DNA from: Wurfbainia villosa | Lineage: Eukaryota > Streptophyta > Magnoliopsida > Zingiberales > Zingiberaceae | Length of the DNA stretch: 64,000 nt | Direction of reading: 5' to 3' | Assembly (NCBI GenBank): GCA_025175895.1 | Contig: CM046000.1 | Location: 91,620,753 to 91,684,752 of the forward strand | Shown: positions 43,172 to 53,147 of the stretch, piece after piece | Layout of the letters: every line of letters starts with the position of its first letter | Numbering within the stretch: position 1 is the stretch's first letter | Program-made: the position numbers and the translations under genes | The notes under the pieces: model-generated | What the model was told of the DNA's origin: nothing | The model's input: the letters and a program-made list of their open reading frames with translations, nothing else | Database searches by the model: none

Positions 43172-43466
43172 GTTCTTTTATGTGTTGATTATACAAGTGT
43201 GCATTAGTATATATTTTGTATAATCATGGACCCCGAAGACAAACACAAAAATCGGCGATCCGTCCGTCGTCTCTTCCGCGGCTAACCAACTAGAAGAGTT
43301 GTGTTGCTTGAACAACTAGTTTATTCAAGCGATCACTCAAGTTGTTAGCACGACGATGAATTGGTTGTGCTAAGGAAACTCATCACATCCGGATTAATTC
43401 TTTCATTAGTGAAAATTTTAATCCGGGGACATGGGAGCCAATGAGCCTCCGAAGCAACTCCCTACA
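43172..43466 (+). repeat. C2 3' LTR, right part
   Basis: Resumes the LTR after T1, matches 21177-21473 and ends CTCCCTACA, followed by the target duplication CTTGC. Confidence 0.95.
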
Positions 43467-43471
43467 CTTGC
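43467..43471. other. Target site duplication of C2, right copy
   Basis: CTTGC, equal to 19363-19367. Confidence 0.92.
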
Positions 43472-43506
43472 TCCGGTTGATTGTTAGATCTTTCGATGCG
43501 ATCCGG

Positions 43507-43518
43507 GCTCTGATACCA
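43507..43518 (-). other. Element E primer binding site
   Basis: Minus-strand TGGTATCAGAGC, two bases after the LTR end CCCTAACA. Confidence 0.92.
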
Positions 43519-43883
43519 CTTGTTAGGGATCCTTACAAGGCTAGAGGGGGGGTGAATAGCCTCTTTTCATTTTCTACAAAATGATTAGCGAAAACACAAT
43601 AAAAAACAATAATAATAGAAACGAAAATGCAATGCTAACACAGAAGCTTTACGTGGTTCGGAGATAACGCTCCTACTCCACGGCGATCCTTAAGGTGGAT
43701 CAACCCAAGAGATTCCACTAAGAAGCTTTCTCTTTTACAAACCCTCCTCTTCTTAGGAAGGATGTAGATGAAGATTAGAGAGGAGGAGGGGAATTTAAAC
43801 ACTTGAAAGCTTTAGAAAACTTGTGGGGGCTTGAGAGAAAGATTAGAATGTAAGCATTAACCCTCTCAACAACCACAAGCCCT

Positions 43884-43892
43884 CTTTTTATA
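43884..43892 (-). promoter_or_regulatory. Probable TATA box of element E LTR
   Basis: Minus-strand TATAAAAAG, 34 bases downstream of the nearest CAGTCGACTG palindrome. Confidence 0.65.
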
Positions 43893-43925
43893 GAGAGAGG
43901 GATGTTTTTCCCGTTGGGTCATGAT

Positions 43926-44224
43926 CAGTCGACTGATGTATAGCATCAGTCGACTGTCGCCGAAGCCAACGGCTTCTGATGAAGCAAATCCGCAGAGATT
44001 TGCAGTCGCCATTTCCAACAGCTGCCTGATCAGTCGAGTGATCACCGCACGGAGTCGAGTGAGACTCCATTCTGTGTCCGTCGTCGACCTGATCAGTCGA
44101 CTACCGGTATTGGCAGTCGACTACCAATACCAGGCAGTCGACTGTTCGTCAGCCTGACTTACTCGAGCACCCTGACTTACTCAAGCACCCTAACAGTCGA
44201 CTGATACCTCGTGTCAGTCGACTG
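43926..44224. promoter_or_regulatory. Cluster of CAGTCGACTG palindromes in the U3 of element E
   Basis: Perfect 10-base palindromes at 43926, 43947, 44135, 44194 and 44215, with near copies at about 44036, 44095 and 44114. They lie directly upstream of the TATA box in transcription sense. Palindromic U3 motifs are a known Sirevirus trait and may bind host dimeric transcription factors. Confidence 0.85.
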
Positions 44225-44640
44225 ATACTCGTCAAGTATGAATAATTCATACTTGAATTGACCCCCTAGACCTAGACTCAACCTTCTAGCTCTTCTTTAA
44301 GCCTTGTACCTCTAGGATCCCTCCGAGTCTGTGACTTGTTCATCCTTTGCACCTTGCTTCCAAGAGCTTCTTTCGATTTTGTCATGTCTTGGGTTCCCTT
44401 TTCCAAAGCATGTTTGGACTTTACGCCGCCAAGACTACATGCTTGGACTTACGCTACCAAGACTTGCCTTTGGACTTCCTTTTCCAAAATCACACTTGGA
44501 CTTTGCCTTTACCAAGTCTTCATACTTGGATTTTTCTATCACTTAAACACGTTCACAATTAGATCACAAAGTATTGTCTAACTTAGATGATTATCCAAAC
44601 ATCAAAACATATAAATGCTTCGGGCATTGTTAAACCAACA

Positions 44641-45668
44641 GGTTTTGATTATGGCAAAGATCTAAAGTTAAGGTTATATTGTTATCTCATGAGCTGAATT
44701 AAGTGTGAAGGAAATGGTTAAGCTAAACCGAAGGATAGTGACACCCGGAGAATCCCGAGTCAGGAAACTGTGGTGGTCGGGCGACACTGGGAGAACTTCG
44801 TGGGAGTCGAAGAACCTAGGTGGAAGACTGGAAGCAAAGAAACAGATCATAAAGGACCAGAGGTAAGCACGAGTGCGAAGAGAGATAGTAAGGTCGTGTT
44901 CTCTATATGGGGATGACCGTAGGCGGCAATCCGACTAAGACTTCCAGTGAAAGGTCTAGGTCAAGTTTAGATGGTAAGAAATCATCACTTTTATCACTTT
45001 TCGTACTAACCTCTTCTTTGTAGAGGAAAGTGGCGGTGCGATCGATTCGGCTATTTCTGATCGATTCGCATATCAATCGACTGATGGCGACGAATCAGCC
45101 TTTTGCGCTAGGTCAAATAGGATAATGTTTGATGCTGCCACTTCGTGATAAGAAAGGTGGTTCCAAAAGTTGAGGATCTGCATCTAGATTTGTTCCAAGG
45201 CACAAATCTATAAAAGGAGGGGAGGACTCCAACCCAAAAATTATCCATCTTACTCTCAAAGTGCTCCCGCAATGCCAAAGCTCTAACGTCGTCATAATGT
45301 CGACGCAACACCAAGTTCAGAATCTCATCGTTGGCAGCAACAAGTATTAGTCTTTATTTATTGTATTTGTGGTTTTAATCATAACAAGGTGAGGTAGGTT
45401 TGTTGCCTCATCCTCGTGTTTTTGATTTTTGTGATCGTTGTCTCCTACCTCCAATGAGGAGACTCTATAGTGGATTGCCCCTTCGTACGCAGTCAAGGAT
45501 CGCAGAACCTTGTATTAGCAACCGTTAGGTTGTGAACCAAGTAAAAACAAACTTGTGTTATTTATTTTTCCTCTGTGCATCTCTGTGTTTTAATCGAACA
45601 AACAAAAGAATGAAAATATTTTATGCTCGCTATTCACCCCCCCCTCTAGCGACGCTTTCGATCCAACA
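44641..45668 (+). repeat. LTR G: Sirevirus LTR, plus strand
   Basis: Homologous to 12214-13302 (element B 3' LTR). It begins at ggttttgattatggc and ends GATCCAACA, then element F pol follows directly. If the preceding TGTTAAACCAACA is its start, the LTR begins at 44628. No primer site or polypurine tract is attached, so it is a solo LTR or a remnant. Confidence 0.8.
45209..45217 (+). promoter_or_regulatory. Probable TATA box of LTR G
   Basis: TATAAAAGG, same position as in the element B 3' LTR. A CAATCGACTGATGG palindrome variant is 140 bases upstream. Confidence 0.6.
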
Positions 45669-46466
45669 ATCTCTACTACTCCATATGAGATGTGGAAAAG
45701 TAGAAAACCTCATTTATCTTATTTGAAGATATGGGGTTGTCCTGCTTATGTGAAGAGGACAGTATCAGACAAGCTGGAGGCTAAGTCTGATAAGTATCTA
45801 TTTATTGGTTACCCTAAGGAAATAAGGGGTTACCAATTCTATCGTCCCTTGGAACAAAAGGTGTTTGTTTCAAGGCATGCTGTATTCCTAGAAAAGGAGT
45901 TTCTCTTACAGGAAAACAGTGGGAGTGAAGTTGAACTAAGTGTAGTTCAAGAGATTCCGGTACACACATAAGAGACGCCTAGTCAAAAATCATAACTGAT
46001 TACTCATTTGGATGAGGTAATAGCTGAACCTGATAATACACCACCTCCTCGTAGATCTAATAGGACACATAGGATTCCTGAGAGATATAGATTTCTCATA
46101 AGTGAATCTAATGATGTGTTGCTCATAGATGATGAGAAACCTACTAATTACGAAGATGCACTGAATAGTTCAGACAGGAATAGATGGCTAATAGCCACGA
46201 GATCAGAAATGGATTCCATATATGAAAACCAGGTTTGGGACTTGGTAGTCCCACTCGAAGGCATAACGCCTATAGGGTGCAAGTGGGTTTTCAAGAAGAA
46301 AACCGACATGGATGGTAATATTATTACCTATAAAGCTAGATTAGTGGCAAAAGGCTATCGTCAAAGGCAAGGTGTTGACTATGACGAAACCTTTTCACCA
46401 GTAGCTATGCTTAAATCCATTCGGATACTCCTAGCTATGGCAGCTCATTTTGATTATGAGATATGA
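45669..46466 (+). pseudogene. Element F pol: integrase end and start of RT
   Basis: The first frame, 45690-45971, has KIWGCPAYVKRTVSDKLEAK, YLFIGYPKEIRGYQFY and VFVSRHAVFLEKEFLLQENS and stops at TAA 45969. The second, 46008-46466, has RRSNRTHRIPERYRFLI, MDSIYENQVWDLV, GCKWVFKKKTDMDGN and KARLVAKGYRQRQGVDYDET. It ends at two neighbouring stops (TGA and TAG) where the related elements have Trp and Gln in the EIWQMD block. All breaks are point changes of transition type. This is the downstream end of integrase and fingers of RT; the N-terminal domains are missing. Confidence 0.88.
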
Positions 46467-47696
46467 TAGATGGATTTGAAAATAACTTTCCTTAATGGAA
46501 ACCTATCTGAGGATGTATATATGATACAACCTAAGGGTTTCACATCCATTAACAAGAACAAAGTATGCAAGCTTCAACGTTCCATTTATGGATTGAAGCA
46601 AGCATCTAGGAGTTGGAATATTCATTTTGATGAGGTAATCAAACAGTTTGATTTCTCACAAAATCCTGAGGAGCCCTATGTGTATAAGAAGGTTAGTGGG
46701 AGTGCAGTTGTGTTCATAGTATTGTATGTCGATGACATATTAATTATAGGAAATGATATTCCTATTTTGCAAACAGTCAAGGTCTGGTTGTCCAAAATGT
46801 TCTCCATGAAAGACATGGGAGAAGCAACTTATATTTTGAGGATTAAGATCTATAGAGATAGATTGAATCGATTGCTTGGTCTTTCGCAATCTACATACAT
46901 AGACAAAGTACTAAAACGGTTTATCATGGAAGAATCTAAGAAAGGTTTTATTCCCATGAGGCATGGGATTCACCTTTCGAAGTCTATGTGCCCGCGCATG
47001 GAAGATGGGAGGATTCTCATGAGTTAGATCCCATATGCATCAGCTATCGGATCGATCATGTATGCTATGCTATGTACAAGGCCCGATGTATCGTGCGCTT
47101 TGAACATTATGAGTAGATACCAGTCGGATCTTGGTATAGACCATTGGGTAGTTTGTCAAGACAATCCTTAAGTACTTGAGAAGGACTAATGATTTGTTCT
47201 TGGTATATGGAGGAGATGATATAGTAGTAAGCGGGTATACTGATGCCAGCTTCTAGACTGACAAGGATGATTCCAAATCTCAGTCTGGATAAATATTCAT
47301 CTTGAATGGAGGTGCAGTGAGTTGGAAAAGTTCCAAGAAAGATACCATTGCTGATTCTATAACAGAGGCAGAGTACATTGCAGCTTCTAAAGCAGCAAAG
47401 GAGGCGGTATGGATCAAGAAGTTCATAACTGAACTTGGAGTAGTTCCGAGCATTGTTGAAGCATTGATGGTTTACTACATCAACAATGGTTGCATTGCAA
47501 AGGAGAAGGAATCACGGTCTCATCAGCGATTCAAATACGTATTACGTCGTTACCATCTGATCAAAGAGATCATAGGTAAAAGAGACGTACAAATAAAGAA
47601 AGTTCCCGCTTATAGAAATCTAGTAGATCCCTTGACAAAGCCTCTTCCCCAGGAAAAGTTCGAGAGGCATAGAGAGGCCTATGGTATTAGATACTA
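46467..47696 (+). pseudogene. Element F pol: RT core and RNase H (stops)
   Basis: 46470-47027 contains IYGLKQASRSWNIHFDEV, the intact catalytic site IVLYVDDILIIG near 46725, and IYRDRLNRLLGLSQSTYIDK. A TAG at 47025-47027 ends it. RNase H blocks follow with a frame break near 47160 and stops near 47256 and 47290. 47302-47697 carries NGGAVSWKSSKKDTIADS, TEAEYIAASKAAKEAVWI and DPLTKPLPQEKFERH up to the natural TAA. The RNase H acid in the ADS block is kept. Overall inactive. Confidence 0.88.
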
Positions 47697-47714
47697 AGGC
47701 GATTGGCTGTAGGT

Positions 47715-47726
47715 CAAGTGGGAGTT
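47715..47726 (+). other. Element F polypurine tract
   Basis: CAAGTGGGAGTT abutting the LTR start. Confidence 0.8.
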
Positions 47727-49551
47727 TGATGTAATTAAGAGGTGTCCTAAGGCAATCATCTTAGAAGTTATTAATAAAATTCACTATTTGAGTGTACATT
47801 ATCTATGTATTTGATTGGATCTTAAACTCATGTATTGAAGTCCACAATACGATGCATAGCATGAGAGAAATTGTGATTGGATCACAATTAGTGGGTATCT
47901 CATCATGTGTAAATATGCAAGTATTGAAACTATCCCTAGTCGATGAATTGATAAGATTGGGCATCATCAATTCTGTGAGACTAGCACATGTTATGCTCAT
48001 TGGTTTATCCAAGCATTTGGTATTCACTAAATGGAAGCATAGGGATGCTGAGAGTGAACATGTGGATGTTAGTTATGGTAACTAGTTCATTGGAGTAACC
48101 AACTATGAGACTTCATATGGTTCTATATGTCGTTGAAGATCTCATTGCAGCTTGAGTGCGAGCTTCCTTAGACTTGAGGTATTCAAGTCACCTTGATCAT
48201 GGCGCCTTGTACTTTGACTTCTTCACAGCCATCTATATAGTAGGTGTAACTCCGGGATGATTGGGTATAAGCCAAAGTGATCGAAGGTGTTTGAATAGTT
48301 CACAGAGGATTCACCACTCCTGATAAAGGATATGCATACCCTAGGTCTTTTGTCAGGATTGTTACTCAGAAGTTTCTGGCCAGAGCAAGCATGTTAAGAA
48401 GATGGTCTTCTTGGAAACATGTAGGAGTAACTTGAATCCACAGGACAAGAAAATTAACTTGGGCTAGGTGTGATGTAGTCAGCCTAGTGGGGACGAACAC
48501 AAAGACCATGTCTTGAACCAAATGGGTATAGGATGAGTGAAAGGGACAAGGCATGAACAAATGGAGCTGCTAAAGGTTCAAAAAATATTCTGAAGTCGAT
48601 TTAGACTTTTTGGTCAATTGGGGGACATGATGTACTGCTAGGTGTCACTCATGATCTATTCATAATTAAGGGGTTAATTATGAATGACCAACATAACTGG
48701 GAACCTATTGGATCACACACACTATGGGTAATCTTGAGATGTAAAACAAGTCTGAGAATGAGATTCTCATTGAGAGAGGATAAGTCTTGTTGGACCAGAC
48801 CAAGGGGGTGCAAAATGGAGGCTATGGAACCTCCTATGGCTTTGTTGGACTTAGCACGACCATATCACACTTAAATGAAGTAAAAAATGGACCATACAGA
48901 GCCTCACACGGTCATGCCTAACATGGCACGGGTCGTGCCTGACTCTGGCCACAAATTGGCAAAGTCTGGCCTGCACCTAGAGAGACAAACGACCAGGTCA
49001 TGTGAATCCACATGGCCAGGCCATATGAATCCACACAACCGTGTCGTGTCTCGCCGATTTTAGAGATTTCTTTTTATAGAAATTTCCTGGGTTGTTCTTA
49101 CCTTAATTATGGGATAATTATGATATGATGTGTTCCGTTCAAGCCTCCTAAGATGACCTAATCAAGAGATATATAAATATATCCCTTGATAATCTTTGGC
49201 TAAGGTTTTGTTTAGGTTTTCTCCCTTGGTAGCCGTCATTGCTCCTTCCTCTCTCCTCTTCCATTGTCTCCGCCAATTTGCTAGCACCTATCGGAGACAA
49301 AGACTTGCTGCTCTAGGAGTTGTCTTAGGTGATCCCGGCGTGGATACTGATAGAGGTAAGGCCCATTGGTCTTGCTTGTGGTTTCGACAGATTCAAAAGA
49401 ATTCTGAAGGTATAACTTCTCCTTCTCCTTGTGTGTTTTCATGTGATTATGCCAAAATAAGTTTTCTTAGCCCCTAGGGGATGTCTGGGATGTAATAAAA
49501 ATTATTTTTATTCGCTTTATTCCGCTGTGCATGATCACAGAATCTCCAATA
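47727..49551 (+). repeat. Element F 3' LTR, about 1825 bp
   Basis: It starts TGATGTAATTAAG and ends near CTCCAATA; a change from CTCCAACA is likely, so the end is approximate. It includes a stretch at 48890-49060 with repeated cacacggtcatg and catgtgaatccaca motifs. 49552-49614 is a short flank with nothing recognised. Confidence 0.75.
49170..49178 (+). promoter_or_regulatory. Probable TATA box of element F LTR
   Basis: TATATAAAT in the later part of the LTR. Confidence 0.45.
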
Positions 49552-49609
49552 TACATTCCTAGTTTAGACTTTGAATTTGGTTCATTATTATCATTATGAG
49601 TGTTTAGTT

Positions 49610-49614
49610 GCATA
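49610..49614. other. Target site duplication of H, left copy
   Basis: GCATA before the LTR; the same five bases follow the 3' LTR at 58959-58963. Confidence 0.92.
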
Positions 49615-51458
49615 TGTTAGTGAAAGCCCTAGAGCCAATAATGTGATAATTATTGTATGGAATTTATTATATCATATTCCTATTTATAAAGGCATGGTTA
49701 TTATATTTACTTGTATTGTATTGATGCAAAATAACTAAATATAATAATGTCCTTGAGTAGTAGGTTCTTATCTATATCAATCGATTGGATGAATCGATAA
49801 TGAGATGATATAGAGAACACTACTCTTAATCATTCCTAGTCGAGTATTAACATTCAGGGACAATGTTAATGCATAGAGACTAGCATGTAGGTCAACATGA
49901 TGACTTGATCTCACAAGTCATGGATATGAGATATCAAGTTGACACATGGGTATGCATTAGAGAATGTATACTGAATGACCCGCCATGAGAAAGTATCATG
50001 GATCGTTATATGAGTGTCATATACTTTCTCATGTGGCTATTAGTATGACTATTAGTCCTTAGACTTGAAGTCACCATGGTTCCCTACATAAGGAGTTGCA
50101 TACTTTGCCTTCGTCAAACGTCACCCATAAATGGGTGGACTATAAAGGCGATTACTGGGTATGTAACAAATTATGTGAAGGGATGTGAGTGATGTAAATG
50201 GGATCTATCCCTCCTATATGATGGGAGTGACATCGATATTCTTGATAGAGTGAGACCACGAAGTGCATGGTCATGCCCAAATGAGTCAATATGAGATATT
50301 GAGCTCATTTGATTAGAGTGAGTCTACTTGGAGTTCAAGATTTAGATTGTACTGAGGATGATATGGTCTATGCATCGATTGGTCAATCTAGATGTCAAGG
50401 ATAGAGGGACATTGTCACATATTGTGAGAGTCACAATTAGTAGTCACAAAGGTGATCTTGGAGTTCAACATTCTTGTAACTTGGGTAGCAATGATGTGTT
50501 GCTAGATACCGCTCATTGCTTATGTTCCTAAATCGGTTTAGGGACATTGCCAACGTTACAAGAACCTATAGGATCACACACATAAGGGCAATTAGATGGA
50601 TATTAGGTTCATATGATGAACCATGAGGATTAGGTTCATGGGATGAACCAAATTGGATTAAGAGTAATCCAAATTAGACTAATTGAGTTAGACTCAAGTT
50701 GATTCAAGTGTTGAATGAGTCTAATTTATATTTGATTCATCAAATCAATTTAAATTAATGAATAGAGATTCATTAAATTAAATTGACTTGAATCAAATGG
50801 TTGGATTTGATCAACCATGGGAGATAAGAGGTCAAGTTTGACTTGACTTGAGAGGGAAGATGAAAGGTCAAGTTTGACTTGACCAAATGTCATGTCATGA
50901 TGATGACTTGGCATGGTCGGCCAATGATGATGCTCCACATCATCATTGACTTTGTCATATGGTGCCACCTCATGAGGGAGACCAAGGGTCATGGGAGTTA
51001 CATGCATGCATGTAACCCCCTCTCCATAATGTGGCCGGCCACTTCTTGATGGGGGTGAATTGATTTTGGGTAACTCCATCTTCTTCTTCACAACTTCATC
51101 TTCTTCCTTGGATTATTCCCTCAAGCTCTCCCCCTCTCCCAAACTCCTTGGCCGAACCATCCATAGAGTGCTAGCACACTCAAGGGTGTGTTTTCTCCAC
51201 CTATTGCTTGTGTGGATACCAATAGAGGAGTGTGCACTTGACACTCTCGAGTTCCGGCGAACCTTTTGGACGAGCGGGATTTGCGAAGGGTGTCGCATCG
51301 AGGGTAACATCCTTATCATGTAGATCTAAGGTAGATCTAGGGTTTTATACAAGCACATACATGTTTTAGTTTTAATACATCTTCGCACGGATCAGTGGCC
51401 GGACTTTCGGGGTTTCCGCAACGCAAAAAGTGGTTTTTGCGGCTCGGAAAGTCCAACA
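49615..51458 (+). repeat. H 5' LTR, 1844 bp
   Basis: TGTTAGTGAAAG to AGTCCAACA, followed by the primer site. Confidence 0.95.
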
Positions 51459-51459
51459 T

Positions 51460-51471
51460 TGGTATCAGAGC
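51460..51471 (+). other. H primer binding site
   Basis: TGGTATCAGAGC one base after the LTR, complementary to initiator tRNA-Met. Confidence 0.93.
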
Positions 51472-52270
51472 CATGTGCGAAGCATTTATGTGTTTTGTTT
51501 TTGTAATTTTTGTATTAGATATAAAAATTACAGATTTATATGTTTCTATAAATTTCCTATTTTTATAGAATTTTTGGGTATTTTTCTCGAAGAATCGAAG
51601 CAACGAGTGTTGGGACACTTGTAGGCTTCAACCATCGAGAAAAACTCTCCGAAATGGCGAGTTCTCTCTTTAGGTTTTTGGGACAGCGACTTAAGTTGTT
51701 GTAAGATCATTGTAGGGATACTCGCAAAGTTTATTTTGTGAGTAGGAGCGCTGCCCCTATCCCCGAAAGGGGCCTTGTCCCGCGATCGCGCCCAGAAACC
51801 GCTTAGTGGGACTGTTACGAGGAGGTGACTCATAAAATTAAAAATAAATAGGAAAAATTATAGAAATTTTTTATTAAAATACATAATTTAGAATTATGTA
51901 TAATTCTGTGATTGTCATGGCCCAATAACCCCAATTTGATTGGATGATGTGTTGTAATTCATAATACGGCCTGCGTGCCATTTTTGTGGTTGTGCATGTT
52001 GTATAGTGTATGCGACCTGTGCGTCATACCTCTTCTTATGATATTCTAGTTGTAAATAGTTTTAGACTCGAATGTAAATCGAGTTTCATATTTGTAATGT
52101 ACAAAATGGAGCGGTGGAAAGTCCACTTGAAGACAAGGTTACGAGAAGGGTGCCGACGACACATGGCGGTCAAAGGAAGCGCTTGGAGAAGCCGCTAACC
52201 TTAGGTTGACCGTCCGATCTTCTCATTGGCTTGAGAAGATCGTAGTAGGGTCATGACTACATCACAGTTA

Positions 52271-52273
<3 letters not shown>

Positions 52274-52310
<37 letters not shown>
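52274..52310. repeat. (AT)n microsatellite in H leader
   Basis: About 18 uninterrupted AT units. Length is likely variable. Confidence 0.97.
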
Positions 52311-52313
<3 letters not shown>

Positions 52314-52319
52314 TGATTT

Positions 52320-52485
52320 TGCTTGTATGTATGTGATGCATGCTAGTAGAATAATGTTTGTATGTATATGATGCATGCTAGGATAATTTTCTTGTATGTA
52401 TGTGATGCATGCTAGGATAATTTTCTTGTATGTATGTGATGCATGCTAGAATAATGATTGTATGTATGTGATGCATGCTAATATA
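52320..52485 (+). repeat. Minisatellite in H leader, five copies
   Basis: Five units of 31-39 bases sharing cttgtatgtatgtgatgcat plus gctag, with variable tails. Confidence 0.92.
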
Positions 52486-52791
52486 GGATAATAAAGGCCT
52501 AAATGCGTATAAGATACACATTACGATTAGATTAGATCATAATCGAATCAACTCGAAAATGCCTACCGAGCCTTGATACCCATCACTACCTCGATCAATT
52601 TGTTGTTGTTGAATCTGCCAAAGCAGAGCAATGCATATTATCTTGGTAGGGTGTGGAGGGACAATCTTGGTCCCGCCTATCATGCTTGGGTTAGAGTAAG
52701 CTCAATTAGATTGAGCAAAACTAGTTAACTCAATTGGATCGAGTAGAACTATAGGCATATTCCAATCGTTGGAAAGATAGGTTAAGATCGC

Positions 52792-52960
52792 ATTTACACT
52801 AAATCTTGGGCAATTTAGCCAAAGCTAACTCAAGGTCTTTTGTAAATATGGGTCTTGATCCTATAAACAAGAGTTGCATAGAGATGTAATCAGTAATGTG
52901 TTACCCACTGATCGTACTAAGTCTTGGGCGATTTATCCAAAGCTAACTTAAGGCTTAGTA
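52792..52960 (+). other. H leader hairpins with shared cap
   Basis: Two stems with unrelated arms, ATTTACA/TGTAAAT (52792, 52841) and TACTAAG/CTTAGTA (52915, 52954), enclose the same roughly 30-base cap. The cap starts tcttgggc, has a ccaaagctaact block and ends aagg. A second shared motif, agtaatgtg between CAGT/ACTG or TAGT/ACTA arms, occurs at about 52891 and 53010. The rest of the leader, 51472-53147, is non-coding. Confidence 0.65.
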
Positions 52961-53147
52961 TGATGTGGATCTTGTCCCGCAAGAATTATAGCTAGTTTGT
53001 ATGAATCTAGTAATGTGGTTTGACTACATCCATAACTCGATTCTGCAAAATTCCTATAATTAGTGGGAGCATCATTTGATTAAAGGCCTAATTAAATGAT
53101 AAAAGGAATATGATATTAATTCTCTGCATTGTATGTTGTAGATAACT

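Larger units (their letters stand above)
19368..43466 (+). mobile_element. Element C2: nearly intact Ty1/copia (Angela-type) element carrying two nested insertions
   Basis: The unit is 5' LTR 19368-21473, primer site, leader, gag from 22538, pol 23438-24387 and 33817-35884, polypurine tract, and 3' LTR 35918-37759 plus 43172-43466. CTTGC flanks it on both sides. Element D (24388-33811) interrupts integrase and T1 (37760-43171) interrupts the 3' LTR. Without these, C2 is about 9.3 kb. The two LTRs are very similar, by eye about 98 percent. Lesions in the coding region are few: the start codon is ATA and there are three stops. C2 itself sits in the gag start of element E. Confidence 0.93.
43467..44640 (-). 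mobile_element. Element E, right half: 5' LTR and leader of a Sirevirus
   Basis: The minus-strand LTR 44640-43521 is followed by the primer site 43518-43507 and about 40 bases of leader up to the C2 insertion. Continuation on the far side of C2 (19367-19284) gives the gag start. The rest of gag, pol and the 3' LTR are not in the window. Confidence 0.82.
43521..44640 (-). repeat. Element E 5' LTR, 1120 bp
   Basis: Plus strand TGTTAGGGATCC to AAACCAACA. It ends at the Sirevirus-typical G-run (gaggggggggtgaat complement). It contains a palindrome cluster upstream of the TATA box. The exact right border is uncertain by 13 bases because TGTTAAACCAACA could also be the start of LTR G. Confidence 0.83.
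45669..49551 (+). mobile_element. Element F: 5'-truncated Ty1/copia element related to A and D
   Basis: It starts inside integrase at the LTR G border and runs through RT and RNase H to a polypurine tract and a 1.8 kb 3' LTR. Pol is about as close to A as to H. The LTR shares only short blocks with A (gtcctaaggcaat near its start, then the gtattcaagtca block). Confidence 0.85.

Noticed and set aside
51060..51323. 87-codon ORF in the H LTR, repeated at 58560-58823
   Set aside because: Conserved only as part of the LTR. A short leader peptide cannot be excluded but nothing supports it.
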